64,000 nt of DNA from Chionis minor (taxonomy: Eukaryota > Chordata > Aves > Charadriiformes > Chionididae): contig VZSF01006711.1 of NCBI GenBank assembly GCA_013398295.1, positions 211,911-275,910 of the forward strand, written 5' to 3'. Shown here one piece after another: positions 31,901 through 43,855 of the stretch. Position 1 is the first letter of the stretch; every line of letters begins with the position of its first letter. Position numbers and translations under genes: made by a program. The notes beneath the pieces were generated by a model. That model saw only the letters and a list, made by a program, of their open reading frames with translations. It was not told the DNA's origin and did not search any database.

Positions 31901-33656
31901 CAGCAGAACTGGGTTTAAAAAGGACACCGGACCTCAGTTCAAGATACTCCATCCATATCCACACGGCAGTAACCTGACTCGGTGATTTAAGTACTGCCAC
32001 TGCCCAAATATGATCTTTACTTCTATTTGAACACATCAAACTTTTACCTACAGCCAAATTCCTGTTATTTACAGATTGTACACGGTAACTTCTATTAAGT
32101 TGGATAATTTCCTGCAATAACAAATGAACCTACGATTTCAGTGGTTATGGATCATACCTGCTTGTCAAAAAAGGAAATTGGAAGGCATTTCACCTGACAA
32201 AAGATGAGTTAGAGATTGCAGGTCGCCCGTGCCAAGTGCAAGGACGTTGATACTTGAAGCAGTGGGAAGTGTAGGAAGAGTGCTTTCGTGGTTGTTGTGA
32301 AGATCGTGATTGATACAGGTGTAATCGAATGAAGAAAAAATGATTGATATGTTTATTATTTGAAGCTCAGTTTCAACCATTTTGACTCAGCCTTAAACGC
32401 ATTAGGCTTTGTTTCCACTTAAGGGAGACACTGCTCAGCTAATTGCATTTGGAGGCTGTAGGCTCTGACTCTGAATTTAGAGAAGGTCCAGCTCCGAGAA
32501 GTATGGAGTACTTCCCAGTAAGAAATTAGTCAGGCTCTGCAGCATCACAGTCTGTTTCTGTAATGAATAATGCTCAGGAACATGCAGCAGCAACTTCCTA
32601 CTAAATGGGATATTGTTTCAAGAAAAAATTGAAATAGAAAAATGAAATCTCTTTTGCTACATTTGTGAGGCTGTTTATCTGAACAATCCACCACAATCGC
32701 TATCAAGTATTTTATCCAACCAAATCTGATTTTTCCCAGCAGGGGGGAAAAAAAGGCGGGGGGACGGACAGACTTGGGTTAAAAAACCCCATCACCTAGC
32801 AAGGGTTAAATACCCTTTTAATTTCTCACTGTTGTGCTCTCTGGGCCACTAATCAACACAGAGTTACCAGCTGACCTTCCCAGATTTTTAAGATGGTCCT
32901 TTAGGAATTCATGATTAATGCATAATCTTCTTCATGAAGCAGTTCCTGCTGCAACACCAACATACTCACAAAGGTTAGTCAACTAATGAGACTTCATCAC
33001 AAAACCTGTGAATGAAAGAGAGGAGGAAGATGATTTATTTAAGTGGGTAAATGGCTGCAAACAAAGAAGGCATCTTCAGCAATTCCTGAATTTACTTACT
33101 TCTTAAGAAAAAATGTTCAGTCTCCTTTAAGGATGACATATCTATGACAAGATTTCTTTTTAAATGCTATTTTGTTTAATAAATCATGTAAATTCCAGCA
33201 TGTAAACTAGAGCATTACAGACAGGCTTGTAAATAATTAACATGCATGAAAGGGGAGAAAATACCCAATTCAGCAAATCAGGCAGGAAGCTGATTGTTTA
33301 CTCTCCCGAGGAATAAAAGGTTGGCTCCTAAAATTCTTGTGGCTTCGTTGGTGTGAGGAGTGAAGTGGGGTTTTTTTGCTCAGGATATTGGTTTGAGCTG
33401 GCTGGTGAGTACCCCTCTATGTTTGAGCTTTGCAAGGGGGTGATACTAAAGCTTTTCTGCACTGAAGGTTTTTTTGTTTGGGTTGGCTTTTTCTGCCCTG
33501 ATGCCCTTTCACACAACTCCCTGCTCTGGGAGAGATGGGGTAGGAAACACAAGCAGCAAGGTGATGCTTTTGGTAAGCAGAAAATAATGATGGTAAGAAC
33601 AAAGCTGAATGTATGTAGGAATTATTAATTAATATATGAACTATTTTTCTTAGTAG
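31901..33656. other. Intergenic DNA, AT-rich, no gene recognised
   Basis: AT-rich and CpG-poor, with a G-rich interruption at 32743-32765. 33100-33320 is rich in AAAT/TTAA words (for example AAATAATTAACATGCATG) of the kind often found in conserved vertebrate enhancers, but conservation cannot be judged from one sequence. Confidence 0.5.
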
Positions 33657-33919
33657 TGCCCAGTGATAGGACAAGAGGTAACAGGCACAAACTCAAATAT
33701 AGGAAGTTCTATCTCAGCATGAGGAGGAACTTCTCTCCTTTGAGGGTGGCAGAGCACTGGCACAGGCTGCCCAGAGAGGTGATGGAGTCTCCAACTCTGG
33801 AGCCATTCCCAACTCCCCTGGACGCCATCCTGTGCCACCTGCTGTAGATGGACCTGCTCAGCAGGGGGGTTGAACCAGATGATCTCCAAAGGTCCCTGCC
33901 AACCCCAGGGATTCTGTGA
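33657..33919 (+). mobile_element. CR1 LINE, plus strand
   Basis: TGCCCAGTGATAGGACAAGA begins a CR1 ORF2 tail. The frame at 33656-33847 reads SDRTRGNRHKLKYRKFY, then VAEHWHRLPREVMESPTLE, before the 3' end AGATGATCTCCAAAGGTCCC and GGGATTCTGTGA. It is 5'-truncated to ~263 bp. Confidence 0.94.
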
Positions 33920-35171
33920 GCTCATACAGCCATCCTAAAGCTGAAGAATGGGATGTTTCTTTTTGGGATGTCCTTTACTGGCTTTGGTAAAAGAAATACT
34001 TGCCACTCTCAATGGTGCCTTCAGCAATAAAAGCATTCGGGACTTCAGAGAAATCTGTGTAATAAAAGCACTTTAATGTATTTGCCAGAATCTCAGAAAG
34101 CACTAAGACCTTTATTACGCTTAAATTTCAGGAGCAATGGGTTTTGGTGTTGCTGGGTGAAGTGTTAAGTCAGTTAATACCACAGCTGAAGGTACTAGAG
34201 TTTTCCGTGATGCTGGATCTTGTTCTCTCCCCCTTGAAGCTTCTGGTCTTTGAACTTGTTATAACAGTAGCCTCTTATTTGGACAATAAAAACAACTAAA
34301 TAGGGATTTACACAGACTGGAGGGGGAAAAAAAAAATCTGTTTTGCCTTTGCAGGGCTTTCTGCATAAATGCCTCTAGACACATTAAAGTGAAATATGCC
34401 AGCCAAAGGTGCTACCTTCGCAGTTAAATTGTCGTGATGTGATTTATATGTCAGAATCACAAGGTGCTACCAAGCCACTTACTGTAATATTCTCAGTGAA
34501 AATAATAAAATTATCAAGAAGCAAAACACATTAGAAAGAAAAATTTGCTGTTACCTAAAAAAAAGTCCTTGGCTGCCCCAGCCCTTTCTGACCAAATATT
34601 GTTACTGCCTCTTAGGCAGCAGTTGATGGCTCTGTAATGCATGTGCATGTTATTTGTGCTGATTGGAAACTGGATATGGGACTGAATCGTAGTATCATGC
34701 CAGGCTGCCTGTAAAATGGGTTGTTCTTAGGAAAAACAGCATCTGCAATGTATCTTCTGGTGTAACAGGGTCGTAACTATGAGCATGACAAAGCTTTGCA
34801 TTTCTGCAGTGTCAAGTAACCAAGGATTTAAAGGCGGTATCTAAACATTGATTAGTCTGTGGCTAATTATGGAACAGTCCGGTAGGTCAGTGTTACTAGC
34901 TGCTGCCTTTGGAGGACAGAAATAGGTTAGTGAGGTGATCTGGGGACAGAGCAAGTATCTGGCAGGGCTGTGATAGGAGTTTACACCTGCTGATGCAGGG
35001 TAGGGGGTCTGTCTTCTGCCCGGCACACCTCCAGCTGGAGGCTGCAGCACCCAAAGGTGCTCCTCTGCCCCCAAGGTCCCTGTCGTGTCCCTTCAGACAG
35101 GTAAGGTGGCACAGCAAAGGAGAGCAGTGCCGGGATCCCTGTGCCGGGCATGGGAGAATGGAGGTGGAGAG
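33920..35171. other. Intergenic DNA, no gene recognised
   Basis: AT-moderate to about 34850, becoming GC-richer at 34980-35170, where overlapping short frames occur on both strands. No exon or repeat was recognised. Confidence 0.5.
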
Positions 35172-35247
35172 GTGTCCCTGCCCAGCGCAGGGGGGTTGGA
35201 ACTAGATGAGGTCTGAGGTCCTTTCCAACACTAACCGTCCTACGTGA
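35172..35247 (+). mobile_element. CR1 3'-end fragment
   Basis: GTGTCCCTGCCCAGCGCAGG, then GGTTGGAACTAGATGAGGTC, TGAGGTCCTTTCCAACACTA and CCGTCCTACGTGA match the CR1 3' untranslated end in order, with a degraded terminal octamer. It is only ~76 bp, with no ORF2 sequence upstream. Confidence 0.75.
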
Positions 35248-38200
35248 CTTGTGCAGCCTGTGTCTCCTCAACCCCAGTCTAATGCGTCCACAGCATCCTC
35301 TGCACAGGTTTCCTGGAGAATTCCCTTTCTCTGGGAGCTTTGACATGCGGAAGCCTGGTACTTTGTTTACATAAATACCCATCTCTTCTCCATAGCATTT
35401 TGTGCGCTTTCTCTAGTCCCTCCTTCCACCTGCTCTTCCAAGGGGACCACAGTCCTGCTAGCAAGATCAGTCTGTTGCTATGGAAATCTTTGTCACAAAT
35501 GAAGACTTCACAGCAAGGCAGTGGTATTAAAACCAGACATTTACATATGCCTCTGGCTCCGGCGGGATTTGGGTCTTGTCACCGAGTGCGGTGAAAGATG
35601 CAGCTGCTTTTCCTCTTCCACCCAAGGTGGTGCTGGCCGGGGAGACCCGGGGTGGTGGAGGGACGCTGTAGAGGCAGCCAGGGAAAGCTCCCCAGCTGCG
35701 CTGCCTGCCTTTTTACATCTGTCTGCCGGAATGTGGGTCAGCAACCGGTCCTGCAGCATTAATGCCTCCTCCCCAAAACACACTTGAGCTTTTCCTCTGA
35801 AGCGCCCGTGCCGCAGAGCGGCAGTGTCAGCAGCCTGCAGAGTGAAGTCAGGGAAGAGTACTGGAAAAGGCGGTGTAGGGAGGGCAACGGTTGAACCCAA
35901 ACGTGCTGTGGGCGCAAGCAGCCTCCTGAACGCCAGTGCAGGGGATTAAAATGTCCCCCTGAGAAGGGGGCTAGGGGTAACAGGAGGAATCCAAATATGC
36001 CGTCTTCACGTTACTTCCCCCTAAGCGTTGCTAAGTTTAGCTGTGCCGCTTCCAAGAAGAACTGCTCATTTAAATCCCAGGGCCTGGCTTTGAAAATTTC
36101 AGCACGTCCCCTGTACTGCAAAATCAAAGCTTCTTCCCTGCTGAATGCACCTTTGATCAGAACTGTGAGAAATATTTGCAACCATGTGAAACTTGAATGA
36201 TTTGGGGTTTCATTACACCCTTGAAACTCAGACCATTTTCATCAAAGGCATTGCTAAAGTTCACCAACTCTCTAACAGAACCTTTGATGGTTTATGGCTT
36301 GCGTTTTGTGTGAAACTCGCAGGTTTGCTAGACTTTTTTAAAACGAAACTAGCTGAAAGTGGCTTTGACCGCACTGCGAGAACGTAGAGCCGTAGGAAAA
36401 ACAGCCAGCCAAATTTCTGTTGCGTTTAAGCTGCTGCATGCCGTAATCTTGCCATAAAGGGTAACTCTGCTGGAAACCAGTACTGAGGGTTTGTGGCTGT
36501 ACCTGGGCGAGAAAGTAGCAGAGAATACTGGTATGGATGTCATCTGCTCTTGTCCCCTCTGGCTTGGAGGTCCCTTGGCAGCAGCAGGGCTTGCCATTTC
36601 CAGCTGCCAAGAGGTCTGGTGTTTTTCAGTGCTGACAAGCACCTTGTCCTGGTGGTCCTGGGGACGGCACCTCACCTTCCATCAGAGCACTGGTGAGATC
36701 TTGGTTTCTGGGGACATGGGACTCTTGGAGTCCAGACTGTCCTTGTCTTGGCTCTCAGTCCCCAGCAGAGGCTTTATCATCTCTGGTGGCTTAGTCCCAA
36801 AAAAATCACCCATTCCATATTCCATTCCCTCATAGCTAATTTTTGGGCCTCCTCTCCCAGTCCGTGATAGCCACCCCCCTCTCATGGCCCGTGACCTGGG
36901 ACCTGTTGCTGCACCTACCGGACTGTGCTCCCGTTCTGGCACTGAGGTTCCTTCCCAGATTGGCAGCCAGGGCTCTTCTTGACTCTGCTCATTCCAGAAA
37001 CAGTCTGGTCCAGGCAGAGTGGTTTTTCCCTGTCCCTCTTTATCACTGGAGGGGAAGGGGCATCTCATTGAGCACAATGCTCCAACTATAGCATTGCCCT
37101 GCTCAGCTGCTTCAACTCAGCTCTCTGGCTGCCCTTGCTAACTGACAGCGAGAAGCACCAGGGAAAAGCAGTAGCTTATAATAAAGGGACAGAGTAGCTA
37201 GATAAATGTTAAATTCGCCATTTGCACAGGCATTCACTATGCGTGTATTGTATCTGCAAGTGTGTGTTCTCTTTTGGAAATCACCAAAATGTTCAGAGAA
37301 GTGTTTCCTGCCTGGCCCCATTTGTAAAACCTTCAGAAGTCAGAGCAGCTGGAGCCTTTGCTACGTGCTTCCATTTCACCTTTTTAATTTATGGGTCTAA
37401 CTTCCTTTTGGAAGAGCTGGAGCTCAGTTTTGGTCAACCCTTGGTCCAAAGGCACAAACCTGAGGAAACTGAGATGTCATTCCTCTCTTCCGGGTTGGAA
37501 GAGAGCTGGGAGAGTTACATTTGCATCACATATGTCTACCTGAGAAGCCTTTGAGTGCAAGCTGTTGATTCAACTGAAATAAAAGCCTTGGAAAATCATG
37601 TATGTAGCTGCAGTACAGCAAATGCTGGTACCTTACTGCCTGGGGCAAGTGGTGCTGGGAGTGCCCCAAGGGATGTCAGATGTGTCCAGCACATTGTACT
37701 TTCTGCAATATGTAACTTCCATGCCATGAAAACTGACCATTGACAAGATTTCCTTGTCTTCCACAGGCAAAGTCCCAGGACTTTGTTTTAATTAGGGGTT
37801 TGCTTAGCTGAATCAAAGCATTGTGCTTTGAAAGGCAGCATTTCATTTCAAATGTGGACTAAATTGGTGCCTCCGTGGTACTGACAGCGCCGTGAGGGCA
37901 CGGTTTGCTTCTCTCTCTACCTTCCCTTTCAATTGTTTGACCACCCCATCCTACATGAGGCAGCTGCTTCTTGTCTCCGTGAAGGCTGCAGGGCATCGTA
38001 GCGCGTTCAAGAGCCCTCCTCTGTGGTGAAGAGCAGAGCTGTAAATAAAGCCCCAGGGAAGCATGACAGCAGATCACAAAACAGAGGGTCCTCTGGCTTT
38101 GGGATCCACACCATGCCCTTCGCCTGCGGAGGAAAGGCAGCTGTGCCATGGCCACCACGCTGAGCACCTCCGAGGCATGGCTGAGGTGGTAGCCCGGCAC

Positions 38201-40476
38201 GCAGGCTGCGCAGCAAAGGGGGCGACTGCGTTTCAGGGTGAGCTGGAGGACCTGTACCTGCTCGTGGTGCTTGTATCTCCTCCAGTTTAGGTGTGCTCAG
38301 CACCTGTGGCCGAGCCCTTCCTCCTCAGCCGTGTCCCCGTGCAGCGAAGCAGGCACCCAGATCGCCCAGGGCTGCCCGCGCTGCCGCTAATGAGGGCGTC
38401 GGGGACGTGACCCCGCTGCCGCCGATGTTCACATACAGAGCAGGCAGGAGCCAAACGTGATTTGCATTGGCTGAAGTGACATGAGAGTGAAGCGAAGTCA
38501 TGTGTCCTCATTAGGAAGCTCAACAGATCAGGATGAAAGTCATAAGGGACGGTAAACTGCAGGGCTTGTTTGGTTAACATGGTTACAGGCTGCCTCTCCA
38601 TCTTCTCTGTGCATGTCCTTCTCTCCCGTTACAAGAATGTTTTCCTGCTTTATGCATTCTCCTTGTTTAATACATCAGAAGGAAACTACACTGATTTACT
38701 CTCTCTAATCCTCTTAGACTGACTCCTCTCAGCGCTGTACTTGTGCTGGGAGTGACCGCTGCTTTGCATAATAGCCGAGCACAAATAAATAACAGGCGAG
38801 TGGCGAAGTCTTAGACCGGTGCAAATCCCAGTGTGAAGTTGTTTAGTCTGCCTTGGAGCAGGCAGTGAGGACATCTCATTTGCATGTTTGTCTACCCAGG
38901 GCGTTGCGCGGCCGGTGGATCCCAGGCTTGCTCTGCCTCCTCAGAAGGAGGTGGATGGTGGAAGACAGGTCACTGCTAGGCAATGTGGACACAGCCAAAA
39001 ATGTTCTATTTGGCATCCTAATGGGGTAAAGACTGCAGGGGTGGAAATTAAAAAGAACTCTTCAACCACATCTGGAAAAACTCCCCATTGCTCACTTCTA
39101 GTTAATGTCTGAGGACTCTAAGGTGAGGTTTTCAGACGCTGTCTGTCCCCAGCAGATCTGCGAAGACGCGCATACCCAAAACTGGGAAAGTGGGGAGGTG
39201 CAGCAGCCTGGGAGGGCGCGTGCTTGTTTGCGTAGAGAGCGGTGAAGCCTTTGCATGGGATATGTGTGGCTATGGGAGGTGCAGCCTTTGCAGCTGAGGG
39301 CCGCCTGCATGAGTGCGCTCCTGGCCCATCGCCACCACGCTTCTCTGCCTTGGAGAGGTCCCTTCAAGCAAGAGAGTTTGGAGCGGGTGTCTGCACACAC
39401 ACACAGACAGCACACGAATGTTATTGTGGGAGCGCAGGTGTTTCATGTGTGGAAGTAGGAGCTGGACAAGGATAACTTGTTCTGCAAATCTAAGAGCACA
39501 GGGAAATGCAGGCAGCAAATGTAAAAGTAGAATGAGGACCAGTTATTGTTAGTCAAGCCGGTGTGAAGTGGTGAGATGGAGAGGGACAGCTTCCGTGTTC
39601 CCTCCAGGATGCCCTGCATGCACTGGGCTGTGGGAAGGAGGGCATCTTGGCAAGGCAAGCTGGAGGTGTGAGGGCATCATGGGCTTCTTCGCCTGGCAAG
39701 AACCACTAGGAAGAAGTCACAGGCCATGGTCTAGCAACCAAATTAACAGCCCAGTATGGATTCTGGGTTTTTAGAATACAGAGAAGCCCGTGCTCTCACC
39801 TAGATGCTGTTACCTGAGCTGATGAGACGGAAGCCAGCAAGGGACTGGCTGCCTGAGCTGCATTCCTGATAGATGGCTACCAAAAGATGTGATCTGGCCA
39901 AGCAAGGGCTGGGTGAGTAAGAAAGAGAGCGCAGCTCAGGAGCTGTAGAGGAAGGGAGAAGACCAGGTGTGCAGGAGGGAACTGGTGATACCAGTGATGA
40001 TCCCAATAGAGCCAGGGTGCCAGGAAGGGTGCTAAGACCAATTGGAATCGGGATCTGAAAATTGGGACTGGGAGAGAATTTGTGAGGAAAGTTAATAAAC
40101 CAGAAATTACTAACTAACACTTACTGTCAAGCCCGTGTCCCAGAATAACAATGGATATCTATGTCAGTGGCAATGAAAGGACACTGCCCGACACTGCACG
40201 CAGGCTGGAAAATGGAAGAGGGCAGCGAAGCATCTTTTATCTGCTGCTCAGACAGCGCCGCGTAATCCCATGTGTGACAGTTCAGGGTGAGGCCGCTCCG
40301 ACCGAAGCACAGAGCTTATAGCTGCGCCAGGTTGTGTGTGGGTGTGAGCACATAACACGTGTCCAGATCAGCCGTGGTGCGTGTGTGTGTGGTTGCTAAC
40401 TAGTGTGTACAAACCATATGGCATGTGAGAGCAAGTCAGCACATGCATTGTCAAGAGAACAGTCGGAGAAAGCAAT
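35248..40476. other. Intergenic/intronic DNA, no gene recognised
   Basis: No gene could be supported. It has short simple repeats ((CA)6 at 39394-39405 and a GT run near 40381) and an intact POU octamer ATTTGCAT at 38878-38885. Frames of ~100-130 codons (35541-35900, 36682-37077, 37859-38200, 38287-38601) lack domains and overlap frames on the other strand. A poly-A signal AATAAA lies at 40094-40099 with no upstream gene identified. Confidence 0.45.
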
Positions 40477-40484
40477 CCCCCCCN
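40477..40484. other. Assembly gap (N) after a C run
   Basis: Seven C residues (40477-40483) precede a single N at 40484. The tract is probably longer in the genome. Flanks are not duplicated. Confidence 0.85.
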
Positions 40485-43081
40485 CAGAAGGAGCTACAAG
40501 AAAAGCAGCCAGTCCATTGGGAGACGAATGCCTGTCAGACTTGGAGATTAAATGGAAGCACGACAAATCTGGATTGTTCCTGCCAAAACCAACTTTGATT
40601 ACTTTATAATTCAACATGTGTTACCAGCTCCTATTATTAGAAAGCCAAACTTCCTCCACTGTGGGAAGAGGCTGAGATGGAGCTTTCTAGCCTTGTGTAA
40701 GTTAATTACAGTACACATGTTAAAAGCAGCATCTGTCTTAGTCAATCTAGTTGATTATTGCAGCACTTTATTTTTAGTTATCATCAAGGTGAAGGATGAC
40801 ATTAATATAAGTGCTTCCTGCAGATCTCGCTCCACTGCGTATTCTCCAAAACCAGCTATGCCAGATCTGGTGGGACCTTCTCTCCTGGAGCTGGGTCAGG
40901 TGGAGCCCTTGATGGACTTGTAGGAAAACAGTCTGTCTCGTGTGTTTTGACTACAGAGTTCCAACAAAGATACTGAGACTTTGCTGTTAAAATCAGACAT
41001 GAAAACGCAAGGGTTGTTAGATCTTTGTGGTATTCCAGTGCCCAAAATTTTTGATGCTCCCCTTCTATTCTGAGCTCCCTCTGCAAATGTTTCTGGCCTC
41101 ATGACTGAATGCTTTGATTTATCACTTAATAGCACCCTATTCTTTCCCTTATGTCTGTCCACTGCCTAGTGTTACTTCAACTTCTGGACAAGATCTACAA
41201 TGCGCAAGCGTCAGGGTGACAAACAAAGCCAACAAAACCGTGCTAGATGAGTTTTCTTTGCAAATGTGGGAAGCTCCTCCTGAACAACTGAGGGAACTTG
41301 AGATTTGGTCTTGGCTAAAAGCTCAAAGTACAGCAACGCCTCCGCCCTCCTGCTTTAGGGCCAGTGGGCTGGTGTGGTGCTGGTGTCACCCAGGAGGTAT
41401 GGAGTTAGCATTCGTGGTATGTTTGGCTGCCACAATGCTGATGGCAGGCTGGCACTGACACCATTCCTTGTGAGATGCAGGCCTGGGGAACCCTTGGTTT
41501 GCTTTCTATTCACGGTACATATTAAAAGACTCTGTCTCCTTCCCAAACTAAAATGAAGAGGTAGACAAGAAATGAAAAATCTTGAGCAGAAAAAGCCTTT
41601 CCCTTTGGGTTTTAAAGCAGCAGCTAGGCAGGCCAGCAGCATTTGGAAAGCCCCATTAATGAGCAGCTTGGAGAAGCAGCAGCCTGTTGGCAATGACTGT
41701 CTCCAGGGGTGTTCCTCCAGGACCTGATTTGTGATCCTATGGTCAGGAAGCCTAGTTAGGTGGTGATGGAGGATGGAAAGAGCATTAAGTGATCCTCATC
41801 GAGTCTCAAGCAGTGATGCTCTGTGGACTGTGTTTATTCTCATAAGAACACCTCTTGGAGGGCTTGGCTTTCTGAGCTTGTATTTATAAGCCTGACTGCT
41901 AGCAACGTATCTTCTGTGTGTGGTTTCAGCAGAGGTATTGCCGGTGCCAGCTGTGGCTTTTTTGAGACAGACATGTACACAGACACCTTGTGCAGCTGAT
42001 CTGGTACTTGTTTACCAGATCAAAAGCAAATCTAAACGGTCTGACTAGCTCTGTGCCCTGCAGCAGCATGGCAGCCTGATGCTGATAAGAGATCAAACTT
42101 CCCTGGGTTTTGTGCAAAGACCATTTCCAGTGTGGGTTTGTCATTCTTAGTTTCTGTCTTTTGCTTTGCTGCTTACCTTTCCAGAATTGACAGGAAAGAA
42201 AAAAAAAAAAACTAGCTAGAAAAGCAATACTTGATTCTCTACTGTAAAGTTGGAATTTAAATGCACAAGGGTCATCAAAGGGTGGCTGTGATTCCTGATG
42301 TTTCCTCCCCATCTCAGCAGAAGGAGATCCTCCCCATCTCATCAGGTCACCCCCACCATCACCACTTCTCCAGATCAGGAGAACACAGGCCTGTGCACAA
42401 CCACCAAGTGCCTCTTGCTTCTCCGGGCCCCCACGCAGGGACTGAGGGGAAAGCAGAGTCACGCTCTGTGGTTACAGTACTTGCTGTGATGCACTGTGTG
42501 ACACGCTCTCCACCTCCTAGCTCTGAACTCAGTACAGACTGATGGTTCATGCGTGATGGGATGTTCCATTTGCTTATAGTAAGAAGGGATGTACCTGATG
42601 GTACCATAACTGAACACACTCTCCAGGTGATACCGCAGAGATGAGAGGTGCGACCATACAGCTCAGGTATTAAGAGAAGCGCTTTGGGTACTTCTGACTC
42701 AGCTGGAACAGCAGCTCTTGAAATCTTCACAGAGTCAAACACTCTGAAATACTTTGAGGAGTAATCATGAAATACTTTGAGGAGCCACCAGCTGGCTTTC
42801 CAATCAAAACGTAGGCAAGTTAGGCGGGTTGGAAGGGGAATTAATGTCCCTTGGGGCGCCAGCAACATGAGATATAGTAGCCCTGTCCCCTTTAGTCTTT
42901 CTATTTAAAGTGGACCTGGGCCTTACACAAAGGGTATCTCCAGGATTGGTACCACAGGAACAGCTGGAGCAAAGCAATTGTCATCAGCAGTGGAGCCACT
43001 GTGTCCCACTCCCACTGACTGCTGAGGGAATGTGTTTATTATGAAACAATTAATGGTTGTGTGATTACAGAGAACTATTAC
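40485..43081. other. Intergenic DNA, no gene recognised
   Basis: AT-moderate sequence. Contains a 13-base A run (42199-42211) and a 17-bp direct repeat (TGAAATACTTTGAGGAG) at 42745-42761 and 42768-42784. A 178-codon minus frame (41926-42462) and a 169-codon minus frame (42359-42868) have no recognised domain. Confidence 0.5.
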
Positions 43082-43855
43082 TCAGTGGAAGATAGCTTCA
43101 AAAGGTCGCAGTTGCTGTGTGTTTACTCCCAGGAGGTCTGTGAAGCCACTCTGGTATGAGGGATGGAGAACACCCTGTCCTTGCTCGCTGGGGGAGCAGC
43201 TCCCACAGCCTGCGCGAGGCTCGTCTTGCTGCATCTCCTCGCCCAGCTCTACCTGTCCCTCCAGCCTTGTGCTGGGTGACCCGAGCACGAGGGGAAACTC
43301 TTCTTCCCACGGCTCACCTGTTCTGCGGTGAGTGGCCACGGTGGCTAGGGCTCCTGTTGGTGCTGTAGCCACCCAACATGCCAACCATCCGGGGCAGCCA
43401 GGCAGGCAGCTGCTGCTCCGTTGTGTGTGCGCACCCGCGCACAGCGGGGGGACCAGACTCGACTTTACTGTTCCTGTAAGCCAGGAGGAGTGACTGACAT
43501 GGCGAAAATGCCTCCGCTCAGCATGAGCCTTTGTAGTGCTGCAGCCTGGGGATAAAGTGTTCAAATGCGCACCCTGAGGGAGCCTTCTCCCATCTGAGGT
43601 GAGCTGGAGTCTCTGGCAGAGATTCCTCACCTGCGGCTGGATGCCTGTCCTCCTCCTCCACTCCCCCGCTGCAGTGAAGCGCCAGGCGAAAGCAGATGAA
43701 AGATTGCTTCTCGTTTGGTAACAAATAACTTCCAAGCCCGTCCAAGAGACTTTCAACTTAACTGCTCTCTGTGCTCCTTTCATGTCTTCCCTTTGTTTGG
43801 CGAGCGCGCTAATGCAAGCTCCAAATAAGCATCTGTACTCATAAGACATGAACAA
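43082..43855 (-). other. Longest open frame in the window, 257 codons, no known product
   Basis: The frame starts MFMSYEYRCLFGACISALA and ends at a stop before 43082. It shows no signal peptide, transmembrane run, zinc-finger spacing or other motif I recognise. It has scattered Cys and many Ser/Gly/Arg/Thr, as is usual for translated GC-moderate non-coding DNA. Shorter frames on both strands (43098-43310 minus, 43119-43331 plus, 43518-43745 minus) overlap it. A rough estimate from local stop frequency is that an open run this long is mildly unexpected in 64 kb but not remarkable. It is recorded as an unproven open frame and not called a gene. Confidence 0.15.

Noticed and set aside
39670..40140. 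Possible solo retroviral LTR (AATAAA at 40094-40099, then ACTAACTAACACTTACTGTC)
   Set aside because: No clear TG...CA ends, no target-site duplication and no primer-binding or polypurine sequence beside it.
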